A stretch of DNA of 64,000 nucleotides from the NCBI GenBank assembly GCA_035517615.1, contig DATIYM010000002.1, positions 1 through 64,000 on the forward strand. Direction: 5' to 3'. This document shows positions 25,823-33,937 of the stretch, piece by piece (position 1 is the stretch's first letter; the number at the start of each line of letters is the position of its first letter). The translations under genes were made by a program, and so were the position numbers. The stretch comes from AG25 sp035517615 (lineage in GTDB: Bacteria > Gemmatimonadota > Gemmatimonadetes > Gemmatimonadales > GWC2-71-9). The notes under the pieces are model-generated. The model had not been told where the DNA came from, made no database searches, and worked only from the letters and a program-made list of their open reading frames with translations.

Positions 25823-26967
25823 AGGTCGCGATGATCGTCCCGGGGGGAGTGGCGCAGGTGCCTGAGGAAGGATGGATCCCCTGCCTGCACTGGCTGATCG
25901 AACGGCTGGCTCGACAACACGAAGTGCACGTTTTCTCGCTGTACGGCGCGCGCCACCAGACTCGGTATCCCTTTGTCGGGGCCACGGTTCACCACGCCGG
26001 AACCGGTTTGCCGCGATATCGCACGCTCAGGGAAATCATGCGCGAGCATCGACGCAGTCCATTCAGCGTGCTCCACGCATTCTGGGTCTCGCCTCCAGGT
26101 GTGATCGCCGCTCTCGCAGGACGATTGCTTCGCCGCCCCATTGTGCTTCACGTTTCTGGCAACGAGTTGAGCGCGTTCCCCGACATCCAATACGGCGGCA
26201 TGCTCACGCGACGCGGACGGATCCAGGTTCGAGCCGGACTTGCCGGTGCGCACCGCATCACTGCTGCGAGTCAGCAGTTGATTGCCGCGCTTTCGAGCCG
26301 GGGGTATGCGGCCGAACTCGTACCCCTGGGCGTCGACCTGGAGCGGTGGCCGCCTGTTCGACCCCGCCCACGAGCGCAGAACACGCCCGTCAGACTTGTG
26401 CACGTGGGCACGCTGAATGGTATTAAGGACCAGGCGATACTGATCCACGCAGCACGAAGACTTGTCGACCAAATTGACTTCCGGCTCGACATTGCCGGAG
26501 GTGACACGTTGCATGGAGCACTACAAGCACTGGTACGACAGCTAAATCTCGAGGCGCGGGTGCAGTTTCACGGCTATCTCGATCATCGCCGGCTGCACCG
26601 TCTCGTCTCAGCAGCGGACATTCTGTGGATGTCCTCACGTCACGAAGCGGGTCCTCTGGTCGTGTTGGAAGCCGCGGTGGTTGGGGTTCCCACCGTTGGT
26701 ACCGCCGTGGGACACATCGCTGAGTGGGCTCCAGAAGCGGCGGTCGCGGTTCCGGTTGGGCACGCGGACCGGCTCGCGGAGGAGACCGTCGCACTTCTGA
26801 ACGACGAGCCGCGTCGGCTTTCCCTGGCCCATGCCGCGCAGCGGCGAGCACTCGCCCAGGATGCAGACTGGACCGCGCGAGAATTTGAAAAGATCTACCA
26901 GGACTTAAGCGCTTCGCCTCGGAGGTCTTCAACTCTGCGCTCGCCCGCTGCAATTTCCAGACGATGA
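25819..26967 (+). CDS. glycosyltransferase family 4 (probable CTG start)
   Basis: GT-B enzyme of 382 residues. N-terminus LKVAMIVPGGVAQVPEEGW, linker LVPLGVDLERW, donor domain RLVHVGTLNGIKDQAIL, VQFHGYLDHRR and SSRHEAGPLVVLEAAVVGVPTVGT with the E-x7-E-like pair. The usual family start MKVAMIVPGG places initiation at the CTG at 25819, which overlaps the deacetylase stop as CTGA, with GAGG five bases upstream. ATG 25831 is an ordinary alternative but would remove the first beta-strand residues. Coupled at both ends to neighbours in the same cluster. Confidence 0.87.
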   Translation: MKVAMIVPGGVAQVPEEGWIPCLHWLIERLARQHEVHVFSLYGARHQTRYPFVGATVHHAGTGLPRYRTLREIMREHRRSPFSVLHAFWVSPPGVIAALAGRLLRRPIVLHVSGNELSAFPDIQYGGMLTRRGRIQVRAGLAGAHRITAASQQLIAALSSRGYAAELVPLGVDLERWPPVRPRPRAQNTPVRLVHVGTLNGIKDQAILIHAARRLVDQIDFRLDIAGGDTLHGALQALVRQLNLEARVQFHGYLDHRRLHRLVSAADILWMSSRHEAGPLVVLEAAVVGVPTVGTAVGHIAEWAPEAAVAVPVGHADRLAEETVALLNDEPRRLSLAHAAQRRALAQDADWTAREFEKIYQDLSASPRRSSTLRSPAAISRR

Positions 26968-28184
26968 CTCTTACGAGACGTCAATTTATCGCCGGCTCGA
27001 CGGCTGCTCTTGGATCGTTGACGTTGGGATGGGAGGGGTGCAGCCACGACGTGGCCGACCCACCTGCTTTGTTGCCGGACCCCGCGTCATCGGGCATCGA
27101 CCACATCATCGTCGTCATGATGGAGAATCGCTCGTTCGACCACTTGCTCGGCTGGCTGCCGGGTGCCGATGGGCGCCAGGCGGGAGTGACGTACACCGAT
27201 GGGAGTGGCGTCGCACACGCAACGTTTCCACTCGCACCCGATTTTGAAGGTTGCGACTACAGCAATCCGGACAATTCATTTGCCGGCGGACGCATGGAGT
27301 ACAACGGGGGCGCATGCGACGGCTGGCTAAGGGCGAACGGCATCTATTCGATCGGTTACTACACGGCTCAGGATCTCCCATTTTTTGGACGCGCGGCGGT
27401 CGATTGGACTGCGTTCGATCGATACTTCTGCGCCACGCTGTCGCAGACGACTCCCAACCGCCTTTACCTGTGTGCCGGACAGACAGATCGCCTGAGCAAT
27501 GGACCCACACCCACCGCCCTCCCCACAATTTTTGACCGGCTGGCCGACGCGGGACTCGATGGCCGGCATTACTACTCGAATGTCGAAGGGGTCATGTCCT
27601 TGTGGGGAAGCAAGTACGACTCGATCACGGAATCGATCGATGCGTTCTACGGGAATTGCGCGGCCGGAACGTTGCCCGCACTGTCGTTCGTAGATCCCCC
27701 CTTCGGAGGACTGCTGCGCGCGAACAGCGCCGCAGACGATCACCCATTCGCCGACATCCGCGCCGGCGAAGGTTTCCTGAATCGCGTTTATGCGGCAGTA
27801 ACCCAGGGCCCGGCATGGATGAAGACGGCGTTGATCATCACATTCGACGAATGGGGGGGGTTCTTTGATCACGTGCCTCCGCCGGCCGCTCCCATTCCCG
27901 ACGCCGATCGAGCGGCGGGGAATACGGACGGCTTACTGGGGTTTCGCGTCCCCACGTTGTTGATCTCCCCATTTGCGCGGCGCCGCTACGTCGCACACAA
28001 CGTGTATGACCACACGTCGGTGCTGCGCCTGGTTGAATGGCGATGGGGGCTGCAACCGCTCACCGTCCGCGACGCGACGGCAAACAACCTTGCCTTGGAG
28101 CTCGACTTTTCAACGCCGAGTCTGGACGCTCCCGTGTACACAGTGCCAGACGTGAGCAGCGTGGCGTGCCCCACGCCGGCGTAA
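26964..28184 (+). CDS. phosphoesterase, phospholipase C/acid phosphatase family (Tat)
   Basis: Exported protein of 406 residues. The signal TRRQFIAGSTAALGSLTL has the twin-arginine motif, and a cysteine follows soon after (GWEGC), so it may be a Tat lipoprotein. The catalytic family signature IIVVMMENRSFDHLLGW is complete, and ITFDEWGGFFDHVPPP and YDHTSVLRLVEWRWGL carry the later metal and active-site residues. These enzymes cleave phosphodiester or phosphomonoester head groups (non-haemolytic phospholipase C, AcpA). Coupled to the preceding glycosyltransferase by ATGA. Confidence 0.88.
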   Translation: MTLTRRQFIAGSTAALGSLTLGWEGCSHDVADPPALLPDPASSGIDHIIVVMMENRSFDHLLGWLPGADGRQAGVTYTDGSGVAHATFPLAPDFEGCDYSNPDNSFAGGRMEYNGGACDGWLRANGIYSIGYYTAQDLPFFGRAAVDWTAFDRYFCATLSQTTPNRLYLCAGQTDRLSNGPTPTALPTIFDRLADAGLDGRHYYSNVEGVMSLWGSKYDSITESIDAFYGNCAAGTLPALSFVDPPFGGLLRANSAADDHPFADIRAGEGFLNRVYAAVTQGPAWMKTALIITFDEWGGFFDHVPPPAAPIPDADRAAGNTDGLLGFRVPTLLISPFARRRYVAHNVYDHTSVLRLVEWRWGLQPLTVRDATANNLALELDFSTPSLDAPVYTVPDVSSVACPTPA

Positions 28185-28187
28185 GCG

Positions 28188-29114
28188 ATGAGCACGTCCG
28201 GGCGTATCCCTCGCGCTATGCGCCACCTGCCGTGGTTCGTGAAGGGACACCCGCTTCATGGCCTCGAACGATATCAGCCGTTCTTCATCGTAGGGTCGGG
28301 CCGCTGCGGGTCGACTCTGCTGCGTGCCATCCTCGAGAGTCACCGGGAAGTGCACATCCCGCCCGAGAACGTCCTGCTGGGCAGTACCATCGGGGCATAC
28401 CGGACATACTCCCGGCTGCCTTGGCCGGCGCTCCTGTCCATCGTCCTGGGCCAGCTCTCATTTCACCAGCAATGGGATGCGTTCGAGCTGCCGCTCGGGC
28501 CGGTGTTTCGGGAGCTCGTTGCGACGGACCCGCAGAATCGGAACCTCGCGTTCGTGCTCGATACGGTGTATCGCGCCCATCTCCGACACCACAAACCGTC
28601 GGCACGTCGCTGGGGTGACAAGAGCGCGTTCAGCGTGCTGTCGCTCGAGCAGCTCAAGTCCGTATTCCCCGATCTGCAGGTCATCCACCTCGTCCGGGAT
28701 GGCCGCGACGTCGTCAGCTCCTTCCTTGAAGCGTTCAAAGTGGATTACCAGGATGCCGCAGAGACCTGGATCCGCGCAGTCACCGCTGCCGAGGCATTCG
28801 GCGCGCGCTACCCGAAGCAGTATGTCCGCGTGCGCTACGAAGACCTGGTGCGCGTTCCGGAATCGACCGTCCGCCAGATCACGAGGTTTCTCGCGTTGGA
28901 CTTCGATGAGCAATTGTTGCGTCACGAGCGGCTGGGCTTGCGCTTCGGCGACGTCGAACGCACGCCGTACATGCAGGGAGTGCGCGAGCCGATCCACGGA
29001 CGGTCCGTCGGAAAGTGGCGCAGCGGGCTCACCGGCGCACAGGCCGCCTATCTCGAGCGTACACTCGGATCGACGCTGAGCCGGTTCGGGTACGATCTCG
29101 ATGGTTCGCCATGA
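28188..29114 (+). CDS. sulfotransferase family protein 1
   Basis: Protein of 308 residues that would transfer a sulfo group from PAPS to a hydroxyl or amine. The 5'-phosphosulfate loop is GSGRCGSTLLRAIL, and the 3'-phosphate site is VIHLVRDGRDVVSSFLE. A catalytic-base His is plausible in the early HIPPEN segment. It shares both motifs and overall length with the next gene, so the pair is a tandem duplication. Its TGA overlaps the ATG of the copy. A sulfated product is therefore likely in this cluster. Confidence 0.88.
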   Translation: MSTSGRIPRAMRHLPWFVKGHPLHGLERYQPFFIVGSGRCGSTLLRAILESHREVHIPPENVLLGSTIGAYRTYSRLPWPALLSIVLGQLSFHQQWDAFELPLGPVFRELVATDPQNRNLAFVLDTVYRAHLRHHKPSARRWGDKSAFSVLSLEQLKSVFPDLQVIHLVRDGRDVVSSFLEAFKVDYQDAAETWIRAVTAAEAFGARYPKQYVRVRYEDLVRVPESTVRQITRFLALDFDEQLLRHERLGLRFGDVERTPYMQGVREPIHGRSVGKWRSGLTGAQAAYLERTLGSTLSRFGYDLDGSP

Positions 29115-30025
29115 GCGGAGGTGTGAAGACCGACATTTTTGAAAGGCTTGCCGTCTTCGTCGCCGGACGCCCACGACATGGCGTCAAGCGTTACCGACCA
29201 TTCTTCATCGTCGGGTCTGGCCGCTGTGGATCAACGTTGTTGCGAGCGATTCTCGACGTCCACGATCAGGTGCACATTCCGCCCGAGAATCCCCTGGCGA
29301 GCTTGATCCGTGACTACAAGCGATACTCGCGACTTCCGTGGAGCATCGTGCTGCAGATCGTCCTCGGCCACATGGAATTTCAATCGCCCTGGGCCGAGTA
29401 CCACCCCGTATCGCACGAGATGTTCGAGGAGCTTCTCATCAGTGATCCGAGTGAGCGCAATCTTGCGGCTGTTCTCGACGCGCTGTACCGGGCCAGCGCG
29501 CGACGCTACAAGCCCGGCGCGACGCGATGGGGCGACAAGACGCCGGGCAACACTCAGGTGCTATCCGACTTGCGCGAGATCTTCCCGGACTTGAGAGTCA
29601 TTCACATGCTGCGAGATGGACGCGATGTCGTGGAATCATTCCTTCGTCGCAAGACACCGCCCACCCTGGAAGCAGCCGCTCGGCATTGGCTTCGATCCGT
29701 CGGCGATGCTCGACATTTCGGAGCCGCATTTCCCTCGCAATTTCTCGAGGTTCGCTACGAGGACCTCGTTCGAGAGCCTGTGGTCGCGATCAAAGGCATA
29801 ACGAAATTTCTCGATCTGACGTTCGACGATCGAATGCTCCGTCATGATCGGGTGCCGCGCACGGCAGACGATCTCCACCAATTCAGGTACTACGAGAACG
29901 CGCGGGGGCCGATCGATGTCCGTTTCATCGGAGCGGCAAAAGCGCGTCTCGCAGCCGCCGAACTCTCGCGGATCGAACAGATCCTCGGCACCGAGTTGGC
30001 GGCCGCGGGCTATGCAGACGACTGA
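29111..30025 (+). CDS. sulfotransferase family protein 2
   Basis: Protein of 304 residues. PAPS loop GSGRCGSTLLRAIL, 3'-phosphate site VIHMLRDGRDVVESFLR, and the shared HIPPEN segment. The N-terminal GRPRHGVKRYRPFFIVGSG aligns with KGHPLHGLERYQPFFIVGSG of the first copy. The middle region (substrate side) has diverged more than the PAPS-binding segments, which suggests two different sulfation sites or acceptors. ATGA overlap upstream; the stop shares an A with the start of the next gene (TGATG). Confidence 0.88.
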   Translation: MSGGVKTDIFERLAVFVAGRPRHGVKRYRPFFIVGSGRCGSTLLRAILDVHDQVHIPPENPLASLIRDYKRYSRLPWSIVLQIVLGHMEFQSPWAEYHPVSHEMFEELLISDPSERNLAAVLDALYRASARRYKPGATRWGDKTPGNTQVLSDLREIFPDLRVIHMLRDGRDVVESFLRRKTPPTLEAAARHWLRSVGDARHFGAAFPSQFLEVRYEDLVREPVVAIKGITKFLDLTFDDRMLRHDRVPRTADDLHQFRYYENARGPIDVRFIGAAKARLAAAELSRIEQILGTELAAAGYADD

Positions 30026-31311
30026 TGACAGTGTCCATTCCAAAACCTGAACAATCTGTTGCGAACCGCCTGGCCCGCTTCTCACGCAGCCACCACGCGC
30101 GGGATCTCTGGCCCGACATCAGCGAATCGCAATTCCGGAGCGCCGAGCGAGAGCTGGCGCGCGTGGCCGGCGATGTCCTCGGCGGCGCGACGTCGGGTGT
30201 GTCGCTCGCCTGCCCGAGCGGGACGACGCCGCGCTCCCTGAGCGTGGCCGCGGCGATTGCGGGCGTCGGTGCGCTGATCGGGTATTGGTGCGAAACCGGC
30301 GTCGTATCTGCGGAACGGGACGTGCACGGGCTGCTCGCCGACCAGCTCGAGCAGGGACGCAAACGCGCCGAACGGATGCGCGGCTATCTCGATCGCCTGC
30401 TGATCGCGTTGGCCGATCAGGGCATCGAGCCAATAATCCTGAAGGGGACGCATACCCGCTACGCCTATTTCCCCGACCCGGGCACGCGCATCACGAGCGA
30501 CATCGATCTCCTGTTCCGGCAGGATGATTGGAACGGAGCCCATGACGTGCTCCGCTCCCTGGGATTCTTCGAGCAACGGGATTCGGGCGACCCGGAACAG
30601 CGGTACTGGACCCTTCCCGACGCACGGGAAATCCGGGCTCTCGATTTCGTGCATGCGGAGAACGCGTGGTCGGTCGATACGCATCGCTCGCTCGAGCGCA
30701 CGCCGTTTACGGGACTCTCGACATCGCTCGGCACGCCGGATTTTGCGACCGCGCCCGTATGGAACGAGTTCTCTCGTCCGGTGCGTGTACTCCCGCAGCC
30801 GCTCCTCCTCGCGTACCTCGCGGTACACGCGTCGAGCCATTTCTACACGATCTCCCAGATTCGTCTGATCGAGCTCGTGCTCGTCGCGCAACACGATTAT
30901 CAGGGACGCCCCGACCGCTGGGTCGCGCTGGACCGGCTGCTTGCATCCACGCGTACCGGGCGCTTCGCATTCCCGGCGTTGGCGCTCGCCGAGCGTCTCG
31001 TGCCCGGAACCATCGACTCCCAGGTGCTCGCGCATGCGGGCGACTCGGCGCCGCGCCGGCTGCGGCGTCTGGTACGGGACACGTCGCCGGCCTCCGCGCA
31101 ACGGCTACACCCTCTTCCGGGCGTGCGCGAGCGATTCGTCTGGATCGCATCACCCCGCGAAGCCTTCGCTGCTCTCTCCTGGCTTGCCTGGCCGCGCCAA
31201 GATGGAACGTGGGTCTCTCCCCACTACGCTGTCCGCCGGCAATTCCGCCGGATCACGCGAAGCCTCTCCCGCTTTATCCGAGGTCGCTTGCCCACCAAGC
31301 CCGCCGGTTAG
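30025..31311 (+). CDS. nucleotidyltransferase family protein (NTP_transf_5 type)
   Basis: Protein of 428 residues. The core motif is PIILKGTHTRYAYFPDPG followed by TSDIDLLF, the D-x-D metal motif of the uncharacterised nucleotidyltransferase family often found with HprK-related kinases and surface-polymer genes. A later WSVDTHRSL segment and a helical C-terminus match the family. Its target and whether it transfers nucleotides at all are not known. It is the last gene of the rightward run; only about 108 bases without a gene follow it. Confidence 0.82.
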   Translation: MTVSIPKPEQSVANRLARFSRSHHARDLWPDISESQFRSAERELARVAGDVLGGATSGVSLACPSGTTPRSLSVAAAIAGVGALIGYWCETGVVSAERDVHGLLADQLEQGRKRAERMRGYLDRLLIALADQGIEPIILKGTHTRYAYFPDPGTRITSDIDLLFRQDDWNGAHDVLRSLGFFEQRDSGDPEQRYWTLPDAREIRALDFVHAENAWSVDTHRSLERTPFTGLSTSLGTPDFATAPVWNEFSRPVRVLPQPLLLAYLAVHASSHFYTISQIRLIELVLVAQHDYQGRPDRWVALDRLLASTRTGRFAFPALALAERLVPGTIDSQVLAHAGDSAPRRLRRLVRDTSPASAQRLHPLPGVRERFVWIASPREAFAALSWLAWPRQDGTWVSPHYAVRRQFRRITRSLSRFIRGRLPTKPAG

Positions 31312-31419
31312 GGGCATCTCACTCAATCCGGGCCTTGGCGTTACCTTGAAGGAGAGTCGCGGACGATGCCCTTGTCGTGTGGTGCACGGACGCGATGCTT
31401 CGACCGAGGAGATGACGCA

Positions 31420-32319
31420 ATGTTTTACCTGGCGCTTCTCCTCGCCGCCGATACCGGCGCGCATACCTTCCCTCTCGCCATCACTCCCGCCGAATCGGTG
31501 CAGGTGACCATCGCGGGAACCGGGCAGCCGGTCGTCCTGATCCCGAGCCTGTTCGGGTGCGCATCGTGCTATCAGGGATCGATCAGCCTGCTCACGCGAG
31601 CCGGGTACCGTACCATCGTCATTGAAGCGCTCGGCATTGGGACCGGAGGCCATCCGGAGCACGCCGACTACTCGTTGACGGCCCAGGCGGAGCGCATCGC
31701 CGCCACGCTCGACCGTCTTGGGGTGAGGCAAGCGATCCTCGTCGCCCACACGGTCGGCGCCTCGATGGCGTACCGCCTTTCTTATCGCCATCCCGACCTC
31801 GTGCAAGGCATCGTCTCATTGGATGGCGGTCCAGCGGAAGCGGCCGCGACCCCCGGCTTCCGCCGCGCATTGCGGCTCATTCCCTGGCTCAAGTGGTTCG
31901 GCGGTGTCCACATGATGCGCACGCGCATCCGCGCGGAGCTCGTGCGCGATTCGCACGACACGAGCTGGGTGACGGATCAGATCGTCAGCGGATTCACCGC
32001 GGGGCCCGACCACGACCTCGACGCGGCCTTGAAGAGTTACATCGCCATGGGACGTTCGCACGAGACCGAGCGCCTCAGCGCGCACCTGAGCCAGATTCAC
32101 TGTCCCGTGCTGCTCGTCATCGGCGCCGCGCCCCATGGCGGCGGCATCGGGCACGACGAGCTGGAACTGCTGAGCGCGCGCGTCCCGCGTTTCGCCGTCG
32201 ACAGCGTCCCCAATACCGGGCTATACGTGTACGCCGAAGATCCGGCGGCGGTACTCGCGGCGGTTCGGCGCATCGCCGCGTGGCCCGCCCTCGGGGCTGC
32301 CGCGACGGCCGGGCAGTAG
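31420..32319 (+). CDS. alpha/beta hydrolase-fold pseudoenzyme, paralogue of the 6787 gene
   Basis: Protein of 299 residues that aligns end to end with the intact hydrolase at 6787-7692 (PVVLIPSLFG, YSLTAQAERIAATLDRLGV, GGPAEAAATPGF, WLKWFGGV). The nucleophile elbow reads AHTVGA, so Thr replaces Ser (codon ACG), and the His segment GAGHFIHEE is replaced by NTGLYVYAED. Two catalytic residues are thus absent, although the frame is intact and the fold is conserved. A binding or regulatory role is possible. GAGGAG lies 9 bases before the ATG. An earlier in-frame ATG at 31366 has no supporting site. Confidence 0.82.
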   Translation: MFYLALLLAADTGAHTFPLAITPAESVQVTIAGTGQPVVLIPSLFGCASCYQGSISLLTRAGYRTIVIEALGIGTGGHPEHADYSLTAQAERIAATLDRLGVRQAILVAHTVGASMAYRLSYRHPDLVQGIVSLDGGPAEAAATPGFRRALRLIPWLKWFGGVHMMRTRIRAELVRDSHDTSWVTDQIVSGFTAGPDHDLDAALKSYIAMGRSHETERLSAHLSQIHCPVLLVIGAAPHGGGIGHDELELLSARVPRFAVDSVPNTGLYVYAEDPAAVLAAVRRIAAWPALGAAATAGQ

Positions 32320-32348
32320 TCGGCTTCCGGCCCTCCGCTTCCCGGGAT

Positions 32349-33137
32349 TCATCCTCCCGCGCTCGTGTAACGCCGTAACGCCATGAGCCACAGCATTCGA
32401 CTCGAGAGTAGTGAAACAAGTCCCACGCCCGCCGCGATCAGCGCCGTGCTCCACCCAAGCCGCCCCGTGAGCGCCGCCGCCGGAATCGTCGTCGTCCAGG
32501 CGATCGGCAAGAGGAACGTGAACACAAAGCGGAGTGATCCCGGATACGCGGTGACAGGATAACGCGCCGCCTCGAACACGGCATCGAACAGCACCGATAG
32601 ATTCTCCACCGCCACGAACCAGAACGCGAGGCACATCAGGGCCACCCACAGCGAATACACCACCGCCACCGCGGCAACGAGGGTAATGGCGAACGCGGCC
32701 AGGGCTCCGACGGAGGGCAGCTGCCCGATGCGCACGAGCGCATAGCCCGAGAGCGCGAGTCCGAGAATGACGTCCGAGAAGCGCCACACGTCGAGCTGGC
32801 GAGCCGACGCGAAGAGCTGGGCATCGACCGGCTTCGTGAGGATCAGGTCGAGCTGGCCATTCCGGACCTCACTCGCCAGGTCGCCGATGCCGGGACGGAG
32901 CACGGCCTCGATCACTCCACTCAGCGCGTTGAAGACGCCCAGCAGCACCACCACTTCCCAGAAATCCCAGCCGCCGAGTCGCTGGGCGTGACTGAAGAAG
33001 ATCGCGAGCGTGAGGAGCGCCGTGGCGATGCGGAATGCCGTGCCGAGAAATGAGCCGATGAAATTGGCGCGGTACTGCAGCTCGCTGACCACGTTGATGT
33101 CCCAGAACGCTCGAAGTACGCGAGCAACCCCGGTCAT
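32349..33137 (-). CDS. ABC-2 type exporter permease, second subunit
   Basis: Membrane protein of 262 residues with about six helices (FIGSFLGTAFRIATALLTLAIFF, LAAFAITLVAAVAVVYSLWVALM and others). It belongs to the ABC-2/DUF990-like permeases that pair with a second similar subunit. The segment LASEVRNGQLDLILTKPVD is typical of the family. The ATG overlaps the stop of the first permease (ATGA). Last gene of the operon MsrAB/ATPase/permease/permease. The exported substrate is unknown. Confidence 0.87.
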   Translation of the reverse strand: MTGVARVLRAFWDINVVSELQYRANFIGSFLGTAFRIATALLTLAIFFSHAQRLGGWDFWEVVVLLGVFNALSGVIEAVLRPGIGDLASEVRNGQLDLILTKPVDAQLFASARQLDVWRFSDVILGLALSGYALVRIGQLPSVGALAAFAITLVAAVAVVYSLWVALMCLAFWFVAVENLSVLFDAVFEAARYPVTAYPGSLRFVFTFLLPIAWTTTIPAAALTGRLGWSTALIAAGVGLVSLLSSRMLWLMALRRYTSAGG

Positions 33138-33937
33138 CCGCCCACCGCTCCGTATTGGCGCACCCCGCGCCGCCACACAACGAGACACGCCACCGCCCAT
33201 GCGCCGAGCCAGACAAGCTGACCCCCGAAACCGTGCAGGTACTGGGCGGGGCTGCGCGCAGTGCCGGTCAACACCTCGACAGGAAACGAGAGGACGTAGG
33301 GAAACCAGAGCGCCCGAGCCACGGCGGCGATCGGCGCGGGCAGCAGGCTGAGCGGCGCGATGCGGCCCGAGAGAAACAGTGCGACGCCGAACTGCAGCTC
33401 CATGATCGCCGTCGCGCGGGTGGTCCAGAACGCGAGCAGGCCGGTCGTGTAGCCGTTGAAGAACCGGATGCCCGCGGCAAGCACGGTCGCGAGCAACGCC
33501 AGCGCCCACCGGGCCGGATCGAACGGCAGCCGCACCGCAGGCCAGAGCGCCGCGACGGCAATCCAGAGCAGCAGGATGATCGACGCCGTGCGCGCCTTGT
33601 ACGCGATGTTATCCGCGATGGCCTCGTGCACCGGTCCGATCGGACGCGCGAGGCGATAGTTCATTTCGCCGTGCCGGATCCAGCGGTCGATGTACCAGGC
33701 GTCCCAGGCGAGCGTGAGCTGATTGATGAGCGTGACGCCGAAGAAGTATCGGGCGAAATCGGCGCGCGCGAACCCTTGCACCGTTCCCTGCCCCGCAATC
33801 GACCACCAGATTCCGAGCGCGATCGCGGGCTCGGTCACGTTCCACAGCATCCAGATCGCGATCGCCGCGCGATACTGCAGATCGACGAGCCAGGCGGAGC
33901 GGATCAGCGCCCAATAGCGGGCCACCCAGATCCTCAC
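33134..33937 (-). CDS. ABC-2 type exporter permease, first subunit
   Basis: Membrane protein of 267 residues with about six hydrophobic helices. It has the family-type cytoplasmic stretch WIRHGEMNYRLARPIGPV, which corresponds to RNGQLDLILTKPV in the partner subunit, so the two permeases are distant paralogues forming a heterodimer. The start GTG at 33937 overlaps the TGA of the ATPase (GTGA). Sits in the inner membrane with the ATPase encoded upstream. Confidence 0.87.
   Translation of the reverse strand: MRIWVARYWALIRSAWLVDLQYRAAIAIWMLWNVTEPAIALGIWWSIAGQGTVQGFARADFARYFFGVTLINQLTLAWDAWYIDRWIRHGEMNYRLARPIGPVHEAIADNIAYKARTASIILLLWIAVAALWPAVRLPFDPARWALALLATVLAAGIRFFNGYTTGLLAFWTTRATAIMELQFGVALFLSGRIAPLSLLPAPIAAVARALWFPYVLSFPVEVLTGTARSPAQYLHGFGGQLVWLGAWAVACLVVWRRGVRQYGAVGG

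Noticed and set aside
22748..26967. Mycothiol or bacillithiol biosynthesis
   Set aside because: GT4, PIG-L deacetylase and GNAT resemble MshA, MshB and MshD in type, but no cysteine ligase (MshC or BshC) is present and the GNAT has a different layout.
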